Shown one piece after another: positions 46,017-53,858 of a DNA stretch of 64,000 nucleotides. Within the stretch, counting starts at the first letter, position 1. Each line of letters starts with the position of its first letter. This stretch comes from Fusibacter ferrireducens (lineage in GTDB: Bacteria > Bacillota > Clostridia > Peptostreptococcales > Acidaminobacteraceae), in NCBI RefSeq assembly GCF_015352425.1, contig NZ_JADKNH010000020.1, forward strand, positions 1-64,000. Direction: 5' to 3'. The notes beneath the pieces are model-generated. The model made no database searches. It was not told where the DNA came from and saw only the letters and a program-made list of their open reading frames with translations. Position numbers and translations under genes: made by a program.

Positions 46017-47162
46017 ATGAAGATTTCCAAAGTGACCGTTTACGAAGTTAAACCTCGATGGATATTTGTCAAACTATCAACAGATGAGGGTATTGAGGGC
46101 TGGGGCGAAATGATCTCTGGGACTAAAACAAGAGCCGTTGTGGCAGGTGCGGAAGAAATGGGCGCTTACTTAATAGGCAGGAATCCATTTGAAATTGAAC
46201 GCTTATGGCAAGAAATGTACAAAACATTTTTTAGGGGAGGCCCCATCAATAGCACAATCGTGTCTGGACTCGAAATGGCCTTGTGGGATATTAAGGGAAA
46301 GGCTTACAATATGCCCGTGTATGAATTCTTAGGCGGCAAGGCAAGGGATCGTATTAAAATTTACTCTTGGATTGGTGGAGATCGCCCAGATGACGTGGCA
46401 AAACAGGCTTTAGAAAGAAAAAATCAGGGATTTAGTGCCATTAAAATGAATGCAACTGAAGAATTGCATTATGTGGATTCTTACGAAAAAATCGAAGCGG
46501 TTGTCAATCGTGTTGCATCCATTAGAGAAGCCTGTGGCTCTAGTTTTGGGATCGCTGTGGATTTTCATGGAAGAGTTCACAAACCCATGGCAAAAGTACT
46601 TGCACGGGCATTAGAACCCTATCAATTGATGTTCATGGAAGAGGTTGTCCTGCCTGAAAATGAAGAGGCTTTTCGCGAAGTAGCACGCCACGTTTCTACG
46701 CCACTTGCAACAGGTGAACGGTTGACGAGTAGATGGCAGTATAAAAATATATTCAGAGAAGGTATTATTGATATTATTCAACCCGATGTTGCCTTGGTCG
46801 GTGGCATATTGGAGACCAAAAAGATCATAGCAATGGCGGAAACTTTTGATATGGGTGTGGCACCACATGCACCTTACGGCCCGATTGCTCTTGCGGCGAC
46901 ACTGCAAATAGATACATGCTCACCAAATGTCTTTATTCAAGAGCAGAGTTTGGGAATTCATTATAATAAGGGCTTTGATCTCTTAGACTTTATAAAAAAC
47001 AAAGAGATTTTTCAACACAAGGATGGGTTCCTTGATATTCCAATCAAATCTGGGCTTGGCATTGATATTGATGAAGACATTGTGCGTGAAGTATCTGCAG
47101 AAGGTCTGCATTGGACAAATCCAAAATGGAAAAACGATGATGGGACCATGGCAGAATGGTAA
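46017..47162 (+). CDS. Galactonate-dehydratase-like enolase-superfamily protein
   Basis: 381-residue member of the mandelate-racemase subgroup of the enolase superfamily, closest in motif to D-galactonate dehydratase. Metal ligands D182, E208 and E234, plus the catalytic H184 and H284 (VDFHGR, MEE, GERL, HAPYGP), match the residues of E. coli DgoD with an offset of one. GGAGTTT precedes the ATG at 46017; an upstream start at 45987 is rejected. It probably dehydrates an aldonate, possibly a 6-phosphoaldonate since the operon lacks a 2-keto-3-deoxy-sugar-acid kinase. A terminator follows. Confidence 0.88.
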   Translation: MKISKVTVYEVKPRWIFVKLSTDEGIEGWGEMISGTKTRAVVAGAEEMGAYLIGRNPFEIERLWQEMYKTFFRGGPINSTIVSGLEMALWDIKGKAYNMPVYEFLGGKARDRIKIYSWIGGDRPDDVAKQALERKNQGFSAIKMNATEELHYVDSYEKIEAVVNRVASIREACGSSFGIAVDFHGRVHKPMAKVLARALEPYQLMFMEEVVLPENEEAFREVARHVSTPLATGERLTSRWQYKNIFREGIIDIIQPDVALVGGILETKKIIAMAETFDMGVAPHAPYGPIALAATLQIDTCSPNVFIQEQSLGIHYNKGFDLLDFIKNKEIFQHKDGFLDIPIKSGLGIDIDEDIVREVSAEGLHWTNPKWKNDDGTMAEW

Positions 47163-47197
47163 AAAAAAAGAGTGTCTGGAGATAAGACAGCACATAG

Positions 47198-47232
47198 AAA
47201 ATCGGTATACTTTAATGTATGCCGATTTTTTT
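47198..47232 (+). terminator. Rho-independent terminator of the PTS operon
   Basis: AAATCGGTATAC / GTATGCCGATTT (one G-U pair) with a 6-nt loop and a T7 tail closes the catabolic operon. Confidence 0.85.
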
Positions 47233-47245
47233 AAAATTAATACTG

Positions 47246-47306
47246 TTGACATATATAGATAGGCGATATATCATGTATATAGATAATCTATACATAGACA
47301 GTCTAT
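47246..47306 (+). promoter_or_regulatory. Promoter and twin palindromic operators of the SEDS gene
   Basis: TTGACA (47246-47251), 17 bp, TATCAT (47269-47274). Directly downstream lie TATAGATAATCTATA (47278-47292) and ATAGACAGTCTAT (47294-47306), both palindromic apart from the central base, with more TATAGAT-like words in the spacer. A dimeric repressor, probably the PadR protein encoded at 48873, is the natural candidate. Confidence 0.75.
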
Positions 47307-47368
47307 AGTATATTATTAAAAGACTCTGTAAGTGTAATTGATTAAATGCTCAATGGAGGATGTAAGTT

Positions 47369-48712
47369 ATGCAACCGTTTGAAAAAATTCGTGAATACTC
47401 AAGGCTCGTGTGTAGCCAAATAAGGTGGGAAGGGGCGCGAGAACCCATTTCAAAAGAAATCGAAAATCATATTATGGATCAAAGAGATGCTTATATAGCC
47501 GATGGTGTGGACGAAACTGAAGCAATTGAGCATGCGCTTTGTCAAATGGGAGACCCTGTTGTTATTGGAACGCAATTGGATAGAACCCATAGACCTAAAG
47601 CGCAGTGGGGTATGCTGTTGTTGACAATGACAATGGTGATGATGGGGGTTTTGATTAGAATATTTTTACTTTCGGATCCTTTAAGTACATCATTATCAAG
47701 AAAGGAATTGATTTCTATAATAATTGGGGCACTGTGCATGTTGACTGCCTATTTTTCCGATTTTACTTTGATTGGAAAATATCCAAAGTTTATTTTTGCA
47801 GGGATAGTAGGTTTATCTATAGTTGTACTGAACACGTCTCCTATGTTAAACGGCAGAATATATTACGCAGCTTCTTTGCCCTTGCTTTTCCAGATAGGCT
47901 TTGTTGGCATCCTTTACAATGCAAAAAACAAAGGTTATTTGGGACTTTTCCAGTGTGGATTAGCATTTGGTATCATGGGCTATATAACAATGAAGATACC
48001 GTCATTGTCGGGATTGTTGATTTTCACTTTTACGTGTATGGTTACACTTTTTATTGCAATTCATAGAGAGTGGTTCAAGGTTAAAAAGCAATTTGCCTAT
48101 ATGATTTCATTTGCTTTGGTGAGTTGGCCTTTTTTACTTATAGGCGTTATAAATTTTCGTTCAATCATACTGAGATTTCAAATGGCACTTGGGAATGGGT
48201 ACATAGGCACAAATGTGAAACAGTTAATCATGAGTTCAAGATGGATTGGACATGGTTATTTGCCACCTGTAGAATCAACGGAGGTGTTTCGAATCCCAAA
48301 TATAGATACAGATTTTATGTTTACTTATTTGATTTATAATTATGGGTGGCTTGTGTTTATAGGTATCGTCGGTTTAATCGGTTTCTTTATCATAAAAGGC
48401 TTTAAATGTGTTGTTAATCAGAAGAGTAGCTTGGGTCTATTGGTATCGTTATCCATTATGTTAACCTATACAACTCAAGTGTTTTGGTATATTTTGTGGA
48501 ATTTAGGTTTTCAAGGCGGTTCACCTTTTACCCTGCCATTACTTGCAAAAGGAAACATTGCATTGATCGTCAATTTAGCGTTAATTGGGATTATGCTTTC
48601 TGTCTTTAGAACGGGAGATATTGTCAAAGATAATGTGCAAAAATTTTCTCCAATAGAACAGTTTATTTCTTTTGAAGAGGGCAAGCTGGTTATTGATTTT
48701 AAGAGAAAATAA
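47369..48712 (+). CDS. FtsW/RodA/SpoVE-family membrane protein with permease-prefix domain
   Basis: 447-residue protein. Residues 1-75 form a soluble prefix (EISKEIENHIMDQRDAYI, ALCQMGDPVVIG) like the 'permease prefix domain 1' found on several PadR-linked membrane proteins. Residues about 80-435 carry ten hydrophobic helices resembling the SEDS (FtsW/RodA) family of glycan polymerases, including SSRWIGHGYLPPVES and the late FWYILWNLG region. It is probably a specialised homologue rather than the main RodA or FtsW. GGAGG precedes the ATG. A truncated second copy lies 0.5 kb downstream. Confidence 0.78.
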   Translation: MQPFEKIREYSRLVCSQIRWEGAREPISKEIENHIMDQRDAYIADGVDETEAIEHALCQMGDPVVIGTQLDRTHRPKAQWGMLLLTMTMVMMGVLIRIFLLSDPLSTSLSRKELISIIIGALCMLTAYFSDFTLIGKYPKFIFAGIVGLSIVVLNTSPMLNGRIYYAASLPLLFQIGFVGILYNAKNKGYLGLFQCGLAFGIMGYITMKIPSLSGLLIFTFTCMVTLFIAIHREWFKVKKQFAYMISFALVSWPFLLIGVINFRSIILRFQMALGNGYIGTNVKQLIMSSRWIGHGYLPPVESTEVFRIPNIDTDFMFTYLIYNYGWLVFIGIVGLIGFFIIKGFKCVVNQKSSLGLLVSLSIMLTYTTQVFWYILWNLGFQGGSPFTLPLLAKGNIALIVNLALIGIMLSVFRTGDIVKDNVQKFSPIEQFISFEEGKLVIDFKRK

Positions 48713-48715
48713 GGG

Positions 48716-48823
48716 TTAGAATGTCAAAAGTCAAAAGTTGAGTAACCCTCTACCCTATGAGGGGAAGTATATGGTACAGCATAGGGTAGAGGGTTTATGC
48801 GAAACTGGCCTTTGACACTCTAA
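48716..48823 (-). repeat. Family B palindromic element, copy B3
   Basis: 108 bp with ends TTAGAATGTCAAAAG / CTTTGACACTCTAA and internal arms ACCCTCTACCCTATG and CATAGGGTAGAGGGT that pair with each other. Its centre is inverted relative to B2. It starts just after the SEDS gene stop and ends 49 bp before the PadR gene. Confidence 0.85.
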
Positions 48824-48840
48824 TAATGGGATACTCTAAT
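48812..48840 (+). promoter_or_regulatory. Candidate PadR promoter with -35 inside repeat B3
   Basis: TTGACA (48812-48817) in the right end of B3, 17 bp, then TCTAAT (48835-48840). The PadR gene starts 32 bp further on with AGGAGG as its ribosome site. Confidence 0.55.
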
Positions 48841-48872
48841 AAATAAAAAGATCTATAAATAGGAGGGCATAT

Positions 48873-49220
48873 ATGGCAACGGATAAAAGTGGGCTTACAG
48901 GCAATACGACATTGCTTATATTAAAATTACTTGAAGATCAAGATATGTATGGTTACCAGATGATTGAAACACTTTCAAGAAGATCAAATGAAATGTTTAA
49001 TTTAAAGGCAGGGACGCTATACCCCATTTTACATGGGCTTGAAAATGAGGGCATGGTAGAGTCTTACGAGGATCGCATAGAAGGTGAGAGAATGAGAAAG
49101 TATTATCACATCACGGATAAGGGGCGGAAACGTCTTATTGATAAAAATGCTGAATGGAAAGAATATGTAAGTGCTGTCAATCAAGTACTCAATGGAGGCT
49201 TAAGTTATGCAAGCGTTTGA
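48873..49220 (+). CDS. PadR-family transcription regulator
   Basis: 115-residue PadR-type repressor: winged helix with LLILKLLEDQDMYGYQMIETL and KAGTLYPILHGLENEGMVESY (about 12-60) and a C-terminal dimerisation helix. AGGAGGG precedes the ATG. It overlaps the start of the decayed SEDS copy by 14 bp, the normal arrangement of PadR plus permease-prefix protein pairs. The palindromes in front of the intact SEDS gene are likely its targets. Confidence 0.9.
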   Translation: MATDKSGLTGNTTLLILKLLEDQDMYGYQMIETLSRRSNEMFNLKAGTLYPILHGLENEGMVESYEDRIEGERMRKYYHITDKGRKRLIDKNAEWKEYVSAVNQVLNGGLSYASV

Positions 49221-49724
49221 CAGAATTCATGAATATTCAAAACTTGTATGTGATCAAATAAGATGGGAAAAAGCACATGAACCCGTTCTAAAAGAAATTG
49301 AAGCTCATATTACGGATCAAAGAGATGCTTATATAGAGGATGGGCTGGAAACCTATGAAGCAACAGAGTGCGCAATTCGTCAAATGGGGGACCCAATTAT
49401 GGTGGGGACACAGCAGACCTAAAGCATAGACCTAAAGCGCAGTGGGGCCTATTATTATTGACAATGTCAATGGTGATGATGGGTGCTTTAATTAGATTTT
49501 TTTTACTTTCAGATACAGTGAAATCGTCATTGCTAGAACTTGAATTAATTTCAATTATAATTGGCTTACTCTTTATGTTGATTGCTTATTTTTCCGATTT
49601 TATTTTGATTGGGAAGTACCCAAAGTCAGTATTTGTTGTGATCGTGGGATTGACTATGATAATGATGCAGTTTTCATCTTTAGTAAATGCGAATAATCAC
49701 TTCATAGCTTTTCAAGCAACATGA
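49207..49724 (+). pseudogene. Truncated, frameshifted copy of the SEDS-family gene
   Basis: The first 68 codons (MQAFDRIHEYSKLVCDQIRW...MGDPIMVGTQ) match the prefix domain of the intact gene at 47369. A one-base loss near 49405-49420 then shifts the frame; homology continues in the next frame (RPKAQWGLLLLTMSMVMMGALIR ...) to about 49700. The remaining roughly 270 codons, including most membrane helices, are absent. The product cannot function as a SEDS protein; the free prefix domain could still be made. Confidence 0.88.
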
Positions 49725-49738
49725 ATATTGAAGTAAAT

Positions 49739-49783
49739 AACGAGATGCCTTTACACTTAGATTTAGTGTAAAGGCATCTCGTT
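49739..49783. terminator. Strong bidirectional terminator
   Basis: A perfect 19-bp stem with core GAGATGCCTTTACACT / AGTGTAAAGGCATCTC closes a 7-nt loop and is followed by GTTTTG. It separates the pseudogene from convergent serA. Confidence 0.85.
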
Positions 49784-49844
49784 TTGTTAGATTTTAATGT
49801 GTAGCGATTGATCAAAACCTTAACGAAATTTCAGAAGCGAATCC

Positions 49845-51425
49845 CTACATTTTAAGTGTCCAAGCTTTTAAGATACCTTTTTGATTTTGTATTTGGCTTA
49901 AAACATCATCTGGTACAGGGCAATCTACTGTCAATAACATAAGCGCGGGCTTAAGTGTTTTAGAGAGACTGACATTCATAGTAGAGATATTGATATTATT
50001 TTGACCTAAAAGGAGACCAATGGTACCAATCATACCAGGACTATCGTTGTTTTCAATCATAAGCATATTGCCTTTAGGTGTCATATCCACAGGGTAACTG
50101 TTAATAGAAACAATTCGAGGTTCTTTTTTTCCAAAAAGAGCGCCTTCCATTTCGAAAGTCTGATTTTTAGAGTGAATTTCAATTTTTACAGAATTATTAA
50201 AATCTTCTGTTGTACTCACTCGGCTCTCGGCGATTGTAACACCTCTATTTTCAGCTATCAACTTGGCATTGACATAGGTTACAGGGGTATCTAATACAGT
50301 TTCATAAAGGCCTTTGATAAAAGCCAGTACAAAAGGATCAGTGTTGCGATGTGTGAAGTCTCCTTTATAAGTAAAAACAATGCGCTCCACGGCATCGTGA
50401 TGAATTTGATGATATATTTTTCCCATTCTTTCTAGCAAAGTCAAATAAGGTTTCATATGTTCTAACTCTTGTTGAGAAAGCGTTGGTAAATTCACGGCAT
50501 TGGCCACAAGTTTTCCCTTTAAGGCTTCAAAGACTTCAATGGCAACAGATTCACCAACATTTTTTTGGGCTTCAAAAGTGTCAGCACCTAGATGAGGTGT
50601 AATCACAGTGGATTCAAGATCAAGTAGAGGCGAAATTGGATGTGGTTCATCTTTAAGAACATCTATCGCAGCACCTGCAACAATGCCCTGGGTAAGTGCA
50701 TCATATAAAGCGGCTTCATCTATAATGCCGCCACGTGCACAGTTGACAACGCGTACTCCTTTTTTAACGAGTTTAAAAGAGTCTGCATTGATGATTCCAA
50801 TGGTTTCTTTTGTCTTAGGCGTATGAACTGAAATAAAATCTGATTTGCCCAGTAAGTCAGACAACTGTTCCATCTTTTCAACGCCTAATTTTTCAAATTT
50901 ATCTGAGCGAATATAGGGATCATAAGCGATGACATCCATACCAAAGGACTGCATTCTTGTGGCAACCATTGTTCCAATTCTACCTAGACCTATGATACCA
51001 AGCGTTTTGCCTTTGAGTTCAACGCCCCTAAAGAGTGTGCGATCCCATTGTTTCGATTTTATATGTTGATTGGCTCTTGGAATGTTTCTCGACATAGAGA
51101 GCATAAGTGCAATGGTATGTTCAGCAGCAGATACTGTATTGGCATCTGGTGTGTTAACAACGATTATGCCGCGTTCTGTTGCGCCAGCGAGTTCAATATT
51201 GTCGACGCCATTACCCGCACGACCAACAACCTTGAGATTCGTAGCATGAGCATAAAGTTCCTCGTTGACTTTTGTGACGCTTCTGACGATCAAAGCATCA
51301 TACTCAGAGATGGAGGACAACAACTCTTCTCGGGTAAGTGAGTAATTGACTGTGACGTCCATGTTTTGTGCTTTTAAAAACGCAATGCCTTCTTGGGCAA
51401 TGTTTTCTGTTACTAAGATCTTCAT
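49845..51425 (-). CDS. serA: D-3-phosphoglycerate dehydrogenase
   Basis: 526-residue enzyme of the first step of serine synthesis, oxidising 3-phosphoglycerate to 3-phosphohydroxypyruvate with NAD. The order is substrate domain halves (1-100, 285-310), NAD-binding Rossmann domain (about 100-285, GLGRIGTMVATRM) and a long C-terminal part with the intervening ASB domain and a final ACT domain (about 450-526, MIENNDSPGMIGTIGLLLG), the site of serine feedback in many long-type enzymes. CARGGIID and the HLGADT region carry catalytic residues. AAAGGATG precedes the ATG. Confidence 0.93.
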   Translation of the reverse strand: MKILVTENIAQEGIAFLKAQNMDVTVNYSLTREELLSSISEYDALIVRSVTKVNEELYAHATNLKVVGRAGNGVDNIELAGATERGIIVVNTPDANTVSAAEHTIALMLSMSRNIPRANQHIKSKQWDRTLFRGVELKGKTLGIIGLGRIGTMVATRMQSFGMDVIAYDPYIRSDKFEKLGVEKMEQLSDLLGKSDFISVHTPKTKETIGIINADSFKLVKKGVRVVNCARGGIIDEAALYDALTQGIVAGAAIDVLKDEPHPISPLLDLESTVITPHLGADTFEAQKNVGESVAIEVFEALKGKLVANAVNLPTLSQQELEHMKPYLTLLERMGKIYHQIHHDAVERIVFTYKGDFTHRNTDPFVLAFIKGLYETVLDTPVTYVNAKLIAENRGVTIAESRVSTTEDFNNSVKIEIHSKNQTFEMEGALFGKKEPRIVSINSYPVDMTPKGNMLMIENNDSPGMIGTIGLLLGQNNINISTMNVSLSKTLKPALMLLTVDCPVPDDVLSQIQNQKGILKAWTLKM

Positions 51426-51457
51426 AACATCATCCTTTCTACTGGTTTTTAAATGGT

Positions 51458-51486
51458 AGTATATCCATTCTACATTTTATAGTCAA
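51458..51486 (-). promoter_or_regulatory. Promoter of serA
   Basis: On the minus strand TTGACT (51481-51486), 17 bp, TATACT (51458-51463). This puts the start about 25-30 bp before the serA ATG, so there is no room for a T-box or riboswitch leader. Confidence 0.8.
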
Positions 51487-51855
51487 GTCTAAAATAGCAA
51501 AAAGTGAGAATAGGTATTACAAAAAATGAAAATACTCGGGCATTCAAAAGAAGAACAGAAGATTTGTTCGTTATAAGCGCACAAAATTTTGAAAAAGCAC
51601 GCATGAGGTAGAATCCTTTATTTCAACTTATTTAAACTTGAATTTTTAAGTTGAGGCAATTGGGGTATCATATAGTATCGCCTAAAGATTTTGAGGGGTT
51701 GTATATTAAATCCATATGTCTATGAGAGCAAGATTCTTATTGGAGCAATCCTCTTATTGAACTGATTTCCATGATCGTAAGAACAATTTTCAAAGCCTGA
51801 TGGGAATGCTACAGAAGTTTAACATGAGCTTAACGTGTTCGAACATAAAAAAAAG
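51487..51855. other. Divergent intergenic region between serA and the antiporter gene
   Basis: About 370 bp, AT-rich. No gene, repeat or RNA structure is evident. It holds only the upstream flanks of the two promoters. Confidence 0.5.
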
Positions 51856-51883
51856 TTGAATTTTTTTAGAATAGGCGTATACT
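51856..51883 (+). promoter_or_regulatory. Candidate promoter of the antiporter gene
   Basis: TTGAAT (51856-51861), 16 bp, TATACT (51878-51883), about 48 bp before the preferred GTG start. Confidence 0.6.
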
Positions 51884-51930
51884 GATGTATGTTCTATAAT
51901 AAGATGATTTAAATGAAAGAAGGTTTTATA

Positions 51931-53187
51931 GTGGCAGAAACAGCAAATTCGCTTATGGTACCTGCATTAATTTTGTTTGTGGGTGTCTTAGCGTCCAAAT
52001 TGAGTGAAATTATAAAAATACCAGATATTGTAATTTATCTGTTTGCAGGTGTTCTTATTGGTCCAGCAGTATTAAATTTAGTGAATGTAGATACTCATTC
52101 CGGTGCGAATCAATTTATTCTTACTTTTGGGGCAGCTTTTATCTTATATGATGGCGGCAGGGAAATTAAACTTAAAATACTGAATGATGTAAAGTGGACA
52201 GTGGGTCTATTAGCTTCTTTAGGGGTTTTTATAAGCGCGATCTCTATAGGCTTTGTGGCAATGAATGTTTTTCATATAGAGTTTATTTATGCCTTTTTAA
52301 TCGGATCTGTGATAGCATCCACGGACCCTGCAGCACTTGTACCTGTTTTTTCAAAGATTAAGATCGTGGATAGAGTGAAACAGACGGTTATCAGTGAATC
52401 TGCTTTTAACGATGCTGTGGGTGCCATTTTAGTACTTACAATTATAACGATTATACAGTCTGGCAAGTTCTCAATTGAAGAAAATGCAATATCTCTTATA
52501 AAGATGATTGTATTTGGGGTAGTGAGTGGTACTCTAATGGGATTTATCTTTTCATTGAGTGTTTCAGATGGCAAGTTTGGCTTGTTTACTGAGTTTGCTC
52601 CAATTATATCCATCTTAGCAGTTATGATATCATATAGTTTAGCAGAATCATTTGGTGGCAGTGGATATATGTCTACTTTTATGACAGGACTAATCTGTGG
52701 CAATAAAAAAGTACTTCACCTCTGGGTGCCCACGGTGGATTTCGAAGTTCAAAAGAACGTACGAGATACGGTTACCGCAATCATGAAAATTGCTATTTTC
52801 ATACTGTTGGGGATGCATGTGGACTTTAATTCGTTACTGTTGTATTGGAAAGAGTCTATGCTCATCGTTTTAGCACTTGTGTTTGTTGTGAGACCGCTAT
52901 CTGTGTTAATCTGTACACTTCCTGATCGCAAAGTGAAGTGGCATAAGAATGAAATCCTATTTATGATGTGGGTTAGAGAAACGGGTGTTATTCCAGCGGC
53001 ACTTTCAGGACTTGTGGTAAGTCTCAAAATTCCGAATGCAAATATGGTATCCTCGGTAGTGTTCATGACAATTCTTTTTACACTGCTCATTCAGGCCACG
53101 ACAGCACGTTTGCTTGCAAGTAAATTGGGACTCATTCTACCTGATGCTCAAGAAAAGAGACCAATTCCGTTTTCAGAACTTAAATAG
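51931..53187 (+). CDS. CPA1-type cation:proton antiporter
   Basis: 418-residue membrane protein with about 12-13 helices of the NhaP/CPA1 family, exchanging Na+ or K+ for H+. The ion-site motif SAFNDAVGAIL (about 165) carries the conserved Asn-Asp pair of CPA1, and SVIASTDPAALVPVF holds the TDP motif of the crossed helix. The C-terminus is short and has no TrkA or cNMP domain. GTG at 51931, seven bases after AGAAGG, is preferred over ATG 51913, which would have no ribosome site. It is monocistronic. Confidence 0.87.
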   Translation: MAETANSLMVPALILFVGVLASKLSEIIKIPDIVIYLFAGVLIGPAVLNLVNVDTHSGANQFILTFGAAFILYDGGREIKLKILNDVKWTVGLLASLGVFISAISIGFVAMNVFHIEFIYAFLIGSVIASTDPAALVPVFSKIKIVDRVKQTVISESAFNDAVGAILVLTIITIIQSGKFSIEENAISLIKMIVFGVVSGTLMGFIFSLSVSDGKFGLFTEFAPIISILAVMISYSLAESFGGSGYMSTFMTGLICGNKKVLHLWVPTVDFEVQKNVRDTVTAIMKIAIFILLGMHVDFNSLLLYWKESMLIVLALVFVVRPLSVLICTLPDRKVKWHKNEILFMMWVRETGVIPAALSGLVVSLKIPNANMVSSVVFMTILFTLLIQATTARLLASKLGLILPDAQEKRPIPFSELK

Positions 53188-53256
53188 CAAATATCAAAGA
53201 CATATAATTAATGAAAGTCAAATTTTCAAACAATGAAAGTTAAATATTAAAAAAGT

Positions 53257-53292
53257 AAGATGATCCGAATTTTAATTTGGATCATCTTTTTT
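53257..53292 (+). terminator. Rho-independent terminator of the antiporter gene
   Basis: AAGATGATCC / GGATCATCTT gives a 10-bp stem with a T6 tail. Repeat copy A3 starts a few bases later. Confidence 0.85.
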
Positions 53293-53301
53293 AAAAAAAA
53301 A

Positions 53302-53403
53302 AACAACAAGATTTGAGCCGAAAGCTGTGAAGAGGAATGTTCAACCTCAAACAGCGTCAGCGAAAATCGCTTTGGAGCATCGACAGATGATCCAAATGTT
53401 GTT
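53302..53403 (+). repeat. Dispersed repeat family A, copy A3
   Basis: Full 102-bp unit, AACAACAAGATTTGAGCC to ATCCAAATGTTGTT. It is the first of two tandem copies that differ at only about one internal base. The 34-codon frame is open and runs on into copy A4. Confidence 0.88.
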
Positions 53404-53408
53404 ATATG

Positions 53409-53505
53409 CAAGATTTGAGCCGAAAGCTGTGAAGAGGAATGTTCAACCTCAAACAGCGTCAGCGAAAATCGCTTTGGAGCATCGGCAGATGATCCAAATG
53501 TTGTT
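53409..53505 (+). repeat. Dispersed repeat family A, copy A4 (tandem)
   Basis: Second tandem unit, lacking only the first AACAA. The distance between equivalent bases of A3 and A4 is 102 bp, so the shared reading frame (34 codons) is kept across both units. Near-identity points to a recent tandem duplication. Confidence 0.88.
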
Positions 53506-53858
53506 ATATGCCTATATTTCGAAAACTGTTTTTACTCAATGGAAATTTAGGTGGGACAAATTTCGAATCTTTTTTTAAAAATATACAATGGATATAATGT
53601 CAATATGAGTATTTGTAATCAATTAATCGCACGAATTTCTTATATGTTAAAACGTTCATATTTAAATACTTATTCATGTTTTTGAGAGCTCTAATTTCCG
53701 TTTTAAATTTGAAAATTCAGCCATAAAATGAGCTGTTTTGCAAGGCGAAATACGGAGAAAAATATATTGACTTTTAAACAATATAATGGTAACCTTTAAT
53801 CAAATAAACCACAGAATGAAATTTAAATTCACTGTGTGAAATAATTTGGAGGATTGAC
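53506..53858. other. Leader region of the second catabolic locus
   Basis: 353 bp of AT-rich DNA before the aldehyde dehydrogenase gene, with TTGGAGG at the end as its ribosome site. A weak TTGCAA...TATATT pair (19-bp spacing) lies near 53739-53769. The IclR regulator of the locus might bind here, but no clear palindrome was identified. Confidence 0.45.

Noticed and set aside
49368-49724. A separate 118-codon membrane-protein gene
   Set aside because: It is the frameshifted continuation of the SEDS copy that starts at 49207, with homology continuous across the shift.
51426-51486. T-box or serine riboswitch before serA
   Set aside because: The promoter lies only about 30 bp from the start codon, leaving no room for a structured leader.
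53327-53578. An 83-codon ORF across repeats A3 and A4
   Set aside because: It is produced by the tandem 102-bp repeat and lacks a ribosome site. I describe it as a repeat and list the conserved frame as a finding.
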